From NCBI GenBank assembly GCA_910585955.1, contig CAJUGC010000006.1:65911-129910 (forward strand): a stretch of DNA of 64,000 nucleotides, given 5' to 3'. Position numbers and translations under genes: made by a program. Origin of the DNA: an uncultured Christensenella sp. GTDB lineage: Bacteria > Bacillota > Clostridia > Christensenellales > Pumilibacteraceae. The notes beneath the pieces are model-generated. The model was not told the origin of the DNA. It saw only the letters and a program-made list of their open reading frames with translations, and searched no databases. Position 1 is the stretch's first letter; every line of letters begins with the position of its first letter. Shown one piece after another: positions 33,614 through 42,055 of the stretch.

Positions 33614-35113
33614 ATGGATATAAGTGCATTGAAGAGCGGAACCGACCTGCGCGGCGTGGGAAGCGGCGAGGGCGTCACCCTCACGGACGAGGCGGTTTAT
33701 GCCGCCGTGTCGGCTTTTGCCGTGTGGCTCAGGGAAAAAACTTGCAAAGTCGGAATGCTCAAAGTCGCGCTCGGTCACGATTCGAGAATAAGCGGCGAGC
33801 GTATCTGCGCGGCGGCTGAAAACGCGCTTAAAGCGGCGGGTTGCGAAATATATTCCGCGGGACTTTGCTCTACGCCGTCGATGTTTATGATGACGAAATT
33901 CGAAGAAACCGACTGCGACGGTTCTATTATGATAACGGCGTCGCACCACCCGGCAAACCGCAACGGACTCAAATTTTTCACGAAAAGCGGCGGCATAGAT
34001 TCGTGCGACCTCGACAGGATAATTGCCTATGCGGGTGAGAACAAGGCCGCGGAAGGCAAAGAAAGCAGGGTGCTGAGAAAAGATTACATGAAGCTTTACA
34101 AGGACTTTCTCGTAAAGCGAGCAAGGGAAATTTCGGGAGAAGAGTCGCCTCTCGACGGCATGAAGATATGTATTGACGCCGGCGGCGGCGCAGGCGGCTT
34201 TTTTGCGGACGTTTTGGGAGAACTCGGAGCCGATACGTCCTCGTCGCAATTTTTGGAACCCGACGGAACTTTCTCCCACCATATACCCAATCCCGAGAAC
34301 GAAGAGGCAATGGCGTCGCTGTCCGAAAGGGTAAAGACGACGGGGAGCGATCTCGGAGTCATATTCGACGCGGACGTAGACCGCGCGGCAATCGCTGCGG
34401 CGGACGGGAGCGAAATAAACCGCAACAGGCTCATAGCGCTCGTTTCGGCGGTGCTTCTCGAGGAAAGAAAGGGCGGAACCATAGTAACGGACAGCGTGAC
34501 GAGCGACGGACTTAAGGAGTTCATAACCGCGCGCGGCGGCGTGCACAGACGTTTCAAGCGCGGCTATCGCAATGTAATAAACGAAGCTTTGAGGCTCGAG
34601 GGCGCGGGCGTAGACGTTCCGCTTGCCATAGAGACGAGCGGTCATGCCGCGCTTAAAGAAAACTTCTTTCTCGACGACGGAGCCTATCTTTCCCTTAGGC
34701 TTGTCATTGCGGCGGCGCGCCTTGCAAAAGAGGGCAAATCGCTTACCGATCTTATCGACGAATTGAAGACCCCCAAAGAGAGCAGAGAGATCCGTCTCGG
34801 CATAAGCGGCAAGGATTTCCTCTTCACGGCAAAGGAAGTATTGCGACAACTCGAAAGCGTTGCGGGCGAACTCGAGAAAAATAAGATGTGCGTGCTTGCC
34901 AAGGACAGTTTCGAGGGCGTGAGGGTAAATATGGATCTCGGCGACGGCTTCTTTCTCGCCCGTTGCAGCGTCCACGACCCCGTGATAGTTATAAATATAG
35001 AGAGCAACGAGACGGGCGGTGTGAAGAAGATAGCGGGTTTTCTGTCGGCGTTCTTCGGCTCGTATTCCGCGCTCGAATGTACGGATCTGAAGACCGTCGC
35101 CGAAAACGGTTAG
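33614..35113 (+). CDS. Phosphomannomutase/phosphoglucomutase family protein
   Basis: 499 aa from the ATG at 33614 (TGAGGT upstream). A longer in-frame start adds a non-homologous leader. It belongs to the alpha-D-phosphohexomutase family, interconverting hexose 1- and 6-phosphates through a phosphoserine. The catalytic Ser is in ITASHHPANRNG (Ser110), the metal loop is DADVDRA (252-256), and the sugar-specificity loop is ETSGHAALKE. RFKRGYRNVINEA and the C-terminal phosphate-binding domain complete the four domains. Whether the substrate is glucose or mannose phosphate cannot be decided. It supplies nucleotide-sugar or central metabolism and is followed closely by transketolase. Confidence 0.9.
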   Translation: MDISALKSGTDLRGVGSGEGVTLTDEAVYAAVSAFAVWLREKTCKVGMLKVALGHDSRISGERICAAAENALKAAGCEIYSAGLCSTPSMFMMTKFEETDCDGSIMITASHHPANRNGLKFFTKSGGIDSCDLDRIIAYAGENKAAEGKESRVLRKDYMKLYKDFLVKRAREISGEESPLDGMKICIDAGGGAGGFFADVLGELGADTSSSQFLEPDGTFSHHIPNPENEEAMASLSERVKTTGSDLGVIFDADVDRAAIAAADGSEINRNRLIALVSAVLLEERKGGTIVTDSVTSDGLKEFITARGGVHRRFKRGYRNVINEALRLEGAGVDVPLAIETSGHAALKENFFLDDGAYLSLRLVIAAARLAKEGKSLTDLIDELKTPKESREIRLGISGKDFLFTAKEVLRQLESVAGELEKNKMCVLAKDSFEGVRVNMDLGDGFFLARCSVHDPVIVINIESNETGGVKKIAGFLSAFFGSYSALECTDLKTVAENG

Positions 35114-35149
35114 ACTCAAAAAGCAAAATACCATATAGGAGTGAATATA

Positions 35150-37132
35150 ATGGATAAGTTACAACAGCAGGCAATTTCGACCGTCAGAGTGCTCGCGGCG
35201 GAGACCGTCGAGCGCGCAAACAGCGGACACCCCGGTATGCCGCTCGGAGCGGCGCCCATGGCGTTTACTCTCTTTGAAAATATGACTCATTGTCCCAAAA
35301 ACCCCGATTTTATAAATCGCGACCGCTTCGTACTCAGCGCAGGTCACGGCTCGGCGCTTTTGTATACGTTGCTTCACCTTTTCGGATACGGAGTGACTAA
35401 GGAAGACCTCATGAGCTTCCGTCAGCTTCGCTCCAAGACTCCCGGTCATCCCGAGTGCGATAGGACTCCCGGCGTGGAGACTTCGACGGGACCGCTCGGA
35501 CAGGGCGTAGCGAACGCCGTCGGTTTCGCGCTTGCCGAGAGTATGCTTGCCGCAAAGTACAATCGCGACGGGCTCGACATCATAGATCACTATACATACG
35601 CTCTCTGCGGAGACGGCTGTCTCATGGAGGGCATCGAGAGCGAAGCCGCTTCGCTTGCGGGCACTTGGAAGCTCGGAAAGCTTATAGTCCTTTACGACAG
35701 CAACGGCATAACGATAGAAGGTAGTACGGATAAGGCGTTCACGGAGGACGTTGCGCGTCGTCACGAAGCGCAGGGCTGGCAGGTCATAAGAGTGACTAAC
35801 GGCGAGGACGCGGACGCGATAGAGGCGGCAATTCGCCTTGCAAAGGACGACAGGGAGCGCCCCTCGCTTATAGTCGTCAAGACTACGATAGGCTTCGGCT
35901 CGCCGAAGGCGGGTACTGCGGACAGCCACGGAGCGCCTCTCGGCGCGGAAGGCGTTAAGGCGTTAAAAGCAAATCTCGGAATGGAAAAGACCAAGCCGTT
36001 CGAGACGCCTGTCGACGTGCAGAAGTACATGGCGGCGACGGTTGACCGCCTCAACAAGGCGGAAGGCGAGTGGAACAAGATCGCAAAAGCGTACAAGGCG
36101 AAGTATCCCGAGCTTTACGACGCTTTAATGTCCGAGCTTAAAGGAAAATTGAGCGCCGAAGAACTTTCGGCAAAAATTTCTCCGAGCGAAAAAGACGACG
36201 CGTCCCGTTCTTACAGCGGCAACGTATTAAACGCGCTCGCAGACGTGCTCCCGAACTTTATCGGCGGAAGCGCGGATCTTGCTCCGTCCAATAAGACCTA
36301 TCTTAAAGGCAAGGGCGACTATAGCGCAATCGAGCGCACGGGCAGAAACATAAGTTTCGGCATACGCGAGCACGCAATGGCGGCTATCTGCAATGGCGTT
36401 AAGCTTCACGGCGGCTTCAACGTGTTCTGCGGCACGTTCTTCGTATTCTCGGATTACATGAAAAACGCCATGCGCATGAGCGCCATAATGGGGCTTCCCG
36501 TGACCTATGTTCTTACGCACGACTCTATCGGCGTGGGCGAGGACGGACCGACGCATCAGCCGGTCGAGCATCTCGCGGCGCTTCGTTCCATGCCGAATAT
36601 GAAGGTGTTCCGTCCCGCGGACAGCAGCGAGACGGTGGACGCATATGTAAGCGCGCTTACGGGCAAAGGACCGACGGCGGTAATCTGTTCGCGCCAGACG
36701 CTAAAGCAATATCCGCACGAGCGCGGAGAGGGATTCAAGGGCGGCTATATTCTCGCCGATTCCGAAAAAGAGATCCCCGACGTCATTCTTATGGCTTCGG
36801 GCAGCGAGGTCGGGACGATTATGCAGGCGCGCGAAATGCTTAAGGGAATGAACATAGACGCAAGAGTTGTATCCATGCCTTGTCTCGAGCTGTTCGACGT
36901 TCAGCCCGCAAAATACCGTGAAAGCGTTTTGCCGAGCACGGTTCGCGCGAGAGTGGCGGTGGAGGCGGGTTCGTCTCAGTGTTGGTATAAGTATATCGGT
37001 CTTGACGGAGCGTGCGTTTGCATGGACGGTTTCGGAAGCAGCGCGCCCGCAAACAAGCTGTTTGAGATTTACGGCTTCACGGCGGAGAACGTCGCTAAGG
37101 TCGCCGCAAAAACAGTCAAGAACAACAGATGA
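35150..37132 (+). CDS. tkt: Transketolase
   Basis: 660 aa from the ATG at 35150 with AGGAG 8 nt upstream. Thiamine-diphosphate enzyme moving two-carbon ketol units in the non-oxidative pentose phosphate pathway. Conserved blocks are NSGHPGMPLGAAPMA, GPLGQGVANAVGFALAE, the TPP motif GDGCLMEGI...SN, the pyrimidine-domain FGIREHAM, and THDSIGVGEDGPTHQPVE. Length is normal for a full-size bacterial transketolase. Its stop overlaps the start of the YfbR-like gene (ATGA), so the two are coupled. Confidence 0.97.
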   Translation: MDKLQQQAISTVRVLAAETVERANSGHPGMPLGAAPMAFTLFENMTHCPKNPDFINRDRFVLSAGHGSALLYTLLHLFGYGVTKEDLMSFRQLRSKTPGHPECDRTPGVETSTGPLGQGVANAVGFALAESMLAAKYNRDGLDIIDHYTYALCGDGCLMEGIESEAASLAGTWKLGKLIVLYDSNGITIEGSTDKAFTEDVARRHEAQGWQVIRVTNGEDADAIEAAIRLAKDDRERPSLIVVKTTIGFGSPKAGTADSHGAPLGAEGVKALKANLGMEKTKPFETPVDVQKYMAATVDRLNKAEGEWNKIAKAYKAKYPELYDALMSELKGKLSAEELSAKISPSEKDDASRSYSGNVLNALADVLPNFIGGSADLAPSNKTYLKGKGDYSAIERTGRNISFGIREHAMAAICNGVKLHGGFNVFCGTFFVFSDYMKNAMRMSAIMGLPVTYVLTHDSIGVGEDGPTHQPVEHLAALRSMPNMKVFRPADSSETVDAYVSALTGKGPTAVICSRQTLKQYPHERGEGFKGGYILADSEKEIPDVILMASGSEVGTIMQAREMLKGMNIDARVVSMPCLELFDVQPAKYRESVLPSTVRARVAVEAGSSQCWYKYIGLDGACVCMDGFGSSAPANKLFEIYGFTAENVAKVAAKTVKNNR

Positions 37133-37710
37133 ACGGTTTTTTCGCGATACTCAACCGCCTGAAATATATAAACAGATGGGGGCTTATGCACTGCGTGCGC
37201 AGTGAAAACGTAATGGAACACAGCGCTATGGTCGCAATGCTCGCACACTGTCTTGCAGTGCTTGAGAACAAGCTTTCGGGAGAGGATTTGATAAATCCCG
37301 AGCGCGCCGCGCTGTCGGGGCTGTATCACGAGACGGCGGAAGTCCTTACCGGCGATTTACCCACTCCCGTCAAGTATTACAATGCGGCGATCACAAAAGC
37401 GTATAAGGAGATAGAGCGCGGCGCGGAAGAGCGCATAGCAAAGACTGTTCCGCCCGAGCTTACCGGCGAACTCAAGGGCTATATCTCGCAAGACAAGACG
37501 GCTAAAGAGGGCGTAATAGTCAAAGCCGCCGATAAAATCGCCGCGCTCATAAAGTGTCGCGAAGAATTAAAGGCGGGAAACGCCGAGTTTGCCGGCGCAG
37601 AAAAGTCTACGCTTGCGGAACTTGAAAGCTCGCCGCTTAAAAGCGTTCGGTACTTTCTCGACGAAATGCTGCCGGCGTATGAGTTGACTCTCGACGAATT
37701 GCAACAATAG
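37129..37710 (+). CDS. yfbR: YfbR-like 5'-deoxynucleotidase (HD-domain variant)
   Basis: 193 aa. It resembles YfbR over its whole length: RLKYINRWGLMHCVRSENV, EHSAMVAMLAH (His31), VLTGDLPTPVKYYN and IVKAADKIAAL. YfbR dephosphorylates deoxynucleoside 5'-monophosphates in the cytoplasm. The metal-binding His-Asp pair that gives the HD domain its name is His67-Glu68 here (GLYHETAEV), a conservative but unusual change. It is translationally coupled to transketolase, a plausible salvage link through pentose phosphates. A family A palindrome begins 6 nt after its stop. Confidence 0.88.
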   Translation: MNGFFAILNRLKYINRWGLMHCVRSENVMEHSAMVAMLAHCLAVLENKLSGEDLINPERAALSGLYHETAEVLTGDLPTPVKYYNAAITKAYKEIERGAEERIAKTVPPELTGELKGYISQDKTAKEGVIVKAADKIAALIKCREELKAGNAEFAGAEKSTLAELESSPLKSVRYFLDEMLPAYELTLDELQQ

Positions 37711-37715
37711 TCCAA

Positions 37716-37832
37716 ACGGCTTATATACTTCGCATTTCATTGTCAGGCTTGCGTTTTCGCTTGGTCATGTACGAGAAATACATTCCCTGCGCGAAATCCG
37801 CGCCTTTCTCGAACTGCTCGTATCTAAGCCAT
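37716..37832 (+). repeat. Long imperfect palindrome, family A copy 2
   Basis: Begins ACGGCTTATATAC and ends GTATCTAAGCC. The centre is TGTACGAGAAATACA, and the right arm CTCGAACTGCTCGTATCTAA is shared with other copies. It starts 6 nt after the yfbR stop. Confidence 0.78.
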
Positions 37833-37897
37833 TTGGTATTCGAACTTATACATAATCAAGAAGACGTTATCATAGCGTTTTCTTTTTTATACTTATT

Positions 37898-37957
37898 AAA
37901 AGGCTCCCCTTGAGCTAAGGGGAGCTGTCATGAGGAACGCGTGACTGAGGGGATTGT
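37898..37957 (+). repeat. Two-hairpin repeat, family B copy 2
   Basis: GGCTCCCCTTGAGCTAAGGGGAGC hairpin (5 nt longer loop than copy 1), then a variant second hairpin with CGCGTGA, and the conserved tail CTGAGGGGATTGT. Confidence 0.82.
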
Positions 37958-37985
37958 TTTCAAAAAAGAGCAATTTCTTTTTCGA

Positions 37986-38007
37986 GTACCTTTTCTAAAA
38001 AAGGCGC
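37986..38007 (+). repeat. Short palindrome, family C copy 3
   Basis: GTACCTTTTCTAAAAAAGGCGC, a decayed version of the 22-bp palindromes at 24239 and 24308, again downstream of families A and B. Confidence 0.55.
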
Positions 38008-38053
38008 AATGGTTTTTGTGTACTTCGTCTACAATAAAACCGTCCTTATTGCT

Positions 38054-38059
38054 TATACT
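38054..38059 (+). promoter_or_regulatory. Probable -10 box of the SpoVB-like gene
   Basis: TATACT ends 8 nt before the ATG at 38068, with no ribosome site between, suggesting an almost leaderless mRNA. The -35 match is poor. Confidence 0.4.
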
Positions 38060-38067
38060 AATCCCGA

Positions 38068-39714
38068 ATGAAAAAACGAGAGGGAAAATTCAGAGCGTTT
38101 ATCAAGGGCGGAGCGTTTTTCGCACTCCTGTGTCTCATGGCAAAGGGCATAGGGGCGCTCTACCGTATTCCGCTCACGAACATCATGGGGGCGGAGGGAA
38201 TAGGGCTATATCAAATAGTGTTCCCGCTTTACAGCGTGCTTCTCACCGTTTCGGGAGGCGGGCTTCCGAGCGCCATTTCCAAAACGGTATCGTCCTTTCA
38301 TGCCGAAGGAGCGGAGGAAAACGCAAGGCGCACGCTTTACATTTCGCTTGCGGTGCTGACCGCCGCCGGTGCGGTGGGTTCTGCGCTGTTGTTTTTCTTT
38401 CGCGGACGCATAGCCGCTCTTCAGGGCAATCCCGACGCGGCGATAGCTTACGTCGGCATAGCTCCCGCCGTCGTGCTCGTCTCCGTCATATCGTGCTTTC
38501 GCGGTTATTTTCAGGGTAAACTCGATATGCTTCCCAGCGGTATAAGCCAAGTAGTCGAGCAGGTCGTAAAAATGATCGCCGGACTCGTGCTTTGCTCGCG
38601 CCTACTCGTATACGGTGTGCCTTATGCGGCGCTCGGCGCGCTTCTCGGCGTATCGATTTCCGAACTCGCCGCCTGCGCGGTGTTGCTCGTTCAGTACGCG
38701 TTCGACGCTCGCCGCCGCCGAAAACGCAACTTTGTCTTACTCGGGTCGTTTGCGACGGAAGCCGCCTCGGATTTTGCCATGCAACAGTCCGAACCGATGC
38801 GCTATCGCACCATTTTACGGCGCGTCCTTGCGGTAGCTTTGCCCGTAACTCTCGGTTCGCTCGTTCTGCCGCTCTCTTCGGTGATCGACAGCATACTCGT
38901 AATAAATCTTCTTACGGCGCTCGGAGAGAGCGTGCCGCTTGCCACGAAATACTACGGAATTTTGAACGGACCGGTCGGCTCGCTCGTCAATATGCCCGTC
39001 GTGATCACGACTTCTCTTTCCGTCATGTTGCTTCCCAAAGTGGCAAGACTCAGGTCTGCGAATAAGGATGCGGGCGATTGCGTCGAAAAGTTTATACGCA
39101 TCTGTTTTCTTACGGCGCTCGTATGCGCGCTTGCGCTTTCGATGTTTTCTCGCGAGATTCTCGGCGTGCTCTATCGTCGTACGCTCTCGCCCGAACTTCT
39201 CGGAGTGGGGAGCGATCTTTTAAAGATCAGCTCGCTGACCGTCCTGTATATGAGCTTGCTGCTTCCGGCTTCCTCAGTGCTGCAAGGTTGCGATAAAGCG
39301 TACAAACCCGCTCTGAATCTTTTGTTCGGAGCTTCGGTGAAAGCGCTGCTTACAATAGCGCTTATACGGATTTTCGGAATAATCGGGGCGTCGGTCGCGA
39401 CGGTTTCGTGTTTTGCTCTCACCTGTATTCTCGACGTTTACGCCATGCGAAAGGCAGTGGACGTAAAGTTCAAACTTTTCCGTACGGCGCTATCCGGCGT
39501 GCTCGGCGGAGCGGCGTTCGTGATCGTAGGTAAATTGCTCGCCGGACTCTTTTCGGGCTTTCTGCCTGCCGCAGTCGCCCTTGTGGCGGCTCTTGCGATT
39601 GCCGCCGTTATTTATGTCGCCGTAATATTTCTTGCCAAAGGCATAGAAAGGAGCGAGATCTTCTCGCTTTCGGGCGGAGGAAAATCCTCCGAAAAAAATT
39701 CCCAAAACTATTGA
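38068..39714 (+). CDS. SpoVB/MurJ-like lipid flippase (MOP superfamily)
   Basis: 548 aa with about 14 hydrophobic helices. The N-terminus FIKGGAFFALLCLMAKGIGALYRIPLTNIMG (given here only as a region, residues ~10-40) and GLYQIVFPLYSVLLTVSGGG match the SpoVB-type polysaccharide-export branch of the MOP superfamily. SISCFRGYFQGK-like and LYRR-type loops are also present. SpoVB proteins are thought to flip lipid II or other undecaprenyl-linked precursors, in B. subtilis for spore cortex. No ribosome site precedes the ATG and a TATACT lies 8 nt upstream, so initiation may be leaderless. The link to sporulation is supported by spoIIE and yabPQ elsewhere in the window. Confidence 0.85.
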   Translation: MKKREGKFRAFIKGGAFFALLCLMAKGIGALYRIPLTNIMGAEGIGLYQIVFPLYSVLLTVSGGGLPSAISKTVSSFHAEGAEENARRTLYISLAVLTAAGAVGSALLFFFRGRIAALQGNPDAAIAYVGIAPAVVLVSVISCFRGYFQGKLDMLPSGISQVVEQVVKMIAGLVLCSRLLVYGVPYAALGALLGVSISELAACAVLLVQYAFDARRRRKRNFVLLGSFATEAASDFAMQQSEPMRYRTILRRVLAVALPVTLGSLVLPLSSVIDSILVINLLTALGESVPLATKYYGILNGPVGSLVNMPVVITTSLSVMLLPKVARLRSANKDAGDCVEKFIRICFLTALVCALALSMFSREILGVLYRRTLSPELLGVGSDLLKISSLTVLYMSLLLPASSVLQGCDKAYKPALNLLFGASVKALLTIALIRIFGIIGASVATVSCFALTCILDVYAMRKAVDVKFKLFRTALSGVLGGAAFVIVGKLLAGLFSGFLPAAVALVAALAIAAVIYVAVIFLAKGIERSEIFSLSGGGKSSEKNSQNY

Positions 39715-39728
39715 GTCGTTATTCTTGA

Positions 39729-39803
39729 AAGCGTGCGGATCCTTTTCGGAGTCCGAAGGACGAATTTCGTCGAATGTGAGATTAGACGCTTGCTTTTTTT
39801 TTT
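39729..39803 (+). terminator. Terminator-like structure upstream of serS
   Basis: AAGCGT (39729-39734) can pair with ACGCTT (39786-39791), enclosing smaller hairpins (for example TTCGGAGTCCGAA), followed by ten T (39794-39803). It could end the flippase transcript or form an attenuator in front of serS. T-box elements were not recognised. Confidence 0.55.
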
Positions 39804-39858
39804 AACGGGTGGTAAAATATCAAGAGTAAAGATTTAAGGCAAGGAGAAAAGTTAAACT

Positions 39859-41130
39859 ATGCTGGACATAAAGTTTGTTGCGGAGAACGTCGAAGAAGTC
39901 AAAAAAATAATGGCAAATCGCAGCGGCAGCTACGATGTGGACGCCCCCGCCGAGCTCTATGCAAAACGCAAACAGCTCATAAAAAAGACGGAAGAAATGA
40001 AGGCCGAGCGCAACCGCGCCACCGAAGAGGTCGCTCGTCTCAAAAAGAGCGGCGGCGACGCATCGGCGACCATTGCCAAAGTCAAGGAAGACAACGTGCT
40101 TTTAAAACAGCTCGACGACGAACTGTCGGAAACGGAAGCAAAACTCAAGTACGCGCTTTTATGCGTTCCCAATATTCCCGATAAGACGGTGCCGATAGGC
40201 AAAGACGACGGCGACAACGTAGAGATAAGAAAGATAGGAGAGCCGACGAAGTTCGACTTTGCGCCCAAAGCGCATTGGGAGTTAGGCGACAGCCTCGGCA
40301 TACTCGATCCGACGGTCGCCGCCAAAATCACGGGCACGCGCTTTACGGTATATCGCGGCGCGGGCGCGAGACTCGAGCGCGCCATAATAAATTTCATGCT
40401 CGACAGTCACATAAACGAGGGTTATACCGAGGTGTTGCCGCCGTTTATGGTAAACCGCGATTCGATGACGGGCACGGGTCAGCTTCCTAAGTTCGAAGAG
40501 GACGCGTTCGCCGTCAAGAACACCGACTACTTCCTCGTGCCGACGGCGGAAGTTCCCGTGACCAATCTTCATCGCGGCGAAATACTTCCCGAAAGCGCGC
40601 TGCCCATAAAGTACTGCGCGTACACGGCGTGCTTCAGAGGCGAGGCGGGAAGCGCGGGCAGAGATACGCGCGGGCTTATTCGCCAGCACCAGTTCAATAA
40701 GGTCGAGCTTGTCAAGTTTACGCGGCCCGAGGACTCCGTACGCGAGCACGAGGAGCTGACGGCTTGCGCGGAGAACATTCTCAAAGCGCTTAAGATTCCG
40801 TACAGAGTGGTTTGCCTTTGTACGGGCGATCTCGGCTTTTCGGCGGCAAAGACGTACGACATCGAAGTGTGGATGCCGAGCTACAACCGCTATGTCGAGA
40901 TTTCTTCCTGCTCGAATTACACCGATTATCAGGCGCGCAGAATGAATATTAAGTATCGTCGAAACGACGGAAAGCTCGAACTCGTGCATACCTTAAACGG
41001 AAGCGGGCTTGCCGTCGGAAGGACTACTGCGGCTGTGCTCGAAAATTTCCAGAACGCCGACGGCACCGTGACGATACCGGAAGCGTTGCGCCCTTATATG
41101 GGCGGTATGAGCCTCATAGCTCGGAAATGA
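39859..41130 (+). CDS. serS: Seryl-tRNA synthetase
   Basis: 423 aa, typical length. It charges tRNA-Ser with serine in the cytoplasm. The N-terminal ~110 residues are the long antiparallel coiled-coil arm (KKTEEMKAERNRATEEVARL) that grips the tRNA long variable arm. The class II core follows: motif 2 CFRGEAGSAGRDTRG, the serine/ATP site segment QFNKVELVKF, EISSCSNYTDYQARR, and motif 3 with GSGLAVGRTTAA. An AAGGAG site precedes the ATG. The stop overlaps the following membrane-protein gene (ATGA). Confidence 0.97.
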   Translation: MLDIKFVAENVEEVKKIMANRSGSYDVDAPAELYAKRKQLIKKTEEMKAERNRATEEVARLKKSGGDASATIAKVKEDNVLLKQLDDELSETEAKLKYALLCVPNIPDKTVPIGKDDGDNVEIRKIGEPTKFDFAPKAHWELGDSLGILDPTVAAKITGTRFTVYRGAGARLERAIINFMLDSHINEGYTEVLPPFMVNRDSMTGTGQLPKFEEDAFAVKNTDYFLVPTAEVPVTNLHRGEILPESALPIKYCAYTACFRGEAGSAGRDTRGLIRQHQFNKVELVKFTRPEDSVREHEELTACAENILKALKIPYRVVCLCTGDLGFSAAKTYDIEVWMPSYNRYVEISSCSNYTDYQARRMNIKYRRNDGKLELVHTLNGSGLAVGRTTAAVLENFQNADGTVTIPEALRPYMGGMSLIARK

Positions 41131-41975
41131 TAGTAAACGCGGTGATCAGGTTTTTCAAAGCCTTTTTCGGCTTTATAGTCAAGGCGGCGGCTTGGCTGCT
41201 TTTCGCGTTCGGACTTTGGCTTCCTTGCCTGTATGCCGTAATATTTCTCATAGTATGCGCGCTGTCCGCGACTTCGTTCAATACCGTATTGCCGCAGTTT
41301 TTCGTGGGGCTGGCTCTTTCGTTCGTCGTAGGCGTCGCGCTTTCTTACTATATAGACAAGGCTAAGCGCAAACGAAAGAGAGCGGTAAAGAGAGGGCTTA
41401 AGGATACGCGCGTCAGACGCATGGAAAAAGAGCCGAAGCGAAAAGAAATTGACGACGATCGACTCGAAGGAATCTCGTATGCGGAAAACAAAGATTTTCG
41501 CGACGTTTCCGATTATGCGGACGAATACGAAAGTCGATCGTACGGCGATTGCGACTCTCGGCTGAGCGAGTACGAGGATTGCAAAAGCGCCCGCTATGAA
41601 GATCGAGTCTTTTACGAACCTTCCGAGGAGAACGAACAGAGAGTCGCGCAAGAATCGCAAGGCGACAGTCTTATAAAACCGGCGAGCGATAAACCCGTCT
41701 ACGATTTTCGCGCGGAAGCCGAACTTCGAGGCAAGATTTTCGAGGACGAGAAAAAGAGCAGGCTTGCTGCAAACGGCGGCTATGATTACGAAGCGTCGGC
41801 TCGTCGCAGGCTTGAGAAGCTGACTTATGCGGAAGACGAACCGCCTATGGTGTTCCGCTCGCGCGCGGATAAGAGCATTTACATCTACGAATATGCCGAC
41901 CGCCTCGAATATTACGAGAGGACGGCTTGGGGCGAGATGAAGCTTATAGACGTAAGATATAAGAGAAGTTTTTAG
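41127..41975 (+). CDS. Two-TM protein with charged tail, coupled to serS
   Basis: 282 aa. Two membrane helices (residues ~10-75, AAWLLFAFGLWLPCLYAVIF and VGLALSFVVGVALSYYI) are followed by a strongly charged ~150-residue linker rich in Arg, Glu, Asp and Tyr. A conserved-looking C-terminal block (~220-282, SRADKSIYIYEYADRLEYYE, TAWGEMKLIDVRYKR) appears folded. No family was recognised. Translation starts within the serS stop codon, indicating co-expression with a housekeeping gene. The cytoplasmic tail may be an interaction platform, which is speculative. Confidence 0.65.
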   Translation: MIVNAVIRFFKAFFGFIVKAAAWLLFAFGLWLPCLYAVIFLIVCALSATSFNTVLPQFFVGLALSFVVGVALSYYIDKAKRKRKRAVKRGLKDTRVRRMEKEPKRKEIDDDRLEGISYAENKDFRDVSDYADEYESRSYGDCDSRLSEYEDCKSARYEDRVFYEPSEENEQRVAQESQGDSLIKPASDKPVYDFRAEAELRGKIFEDEKKSRLAANGGYDYEASARRRLEKLTYAEDEPPMVFRSRADKSIYIYEYADRLEYYERTAWGEMKLIDVRYKRSF

Positions 41976-42055
41976 CCTTTACTGTCGAAAACAGGCGAAA
42001 AACACGGGTACTGTGCCAGACATAATTTTAAAATATGTAAAATCAAGGAGAGAAA

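Noticed and set aside
33601..35134. Long antisense open frame opposite the phosphohexomutase gene
   Set aside because: The plus-strand gene has all catalytic motifs; the antisense frame gives a His/Arg/Tyr-rich translation with no motifs and no ribosome site.
39781..39830. T-box riboswitch in front of serS, suggested by GGGTGGTA after a T-run
   Set aside because: In T-box leaders the T-box sequence precedes the terminator; here it follows the T-run, the CCGCG extension is absent and the leader is too short for stem I.
41983..41989. Second Spo0A-like box (TGTCGAA) upstream of the GH3-like gene
   Set aside because: A single 7-mer with no promoter context; the word is easily produced by the common TTC-GAA codon pair in this genome.
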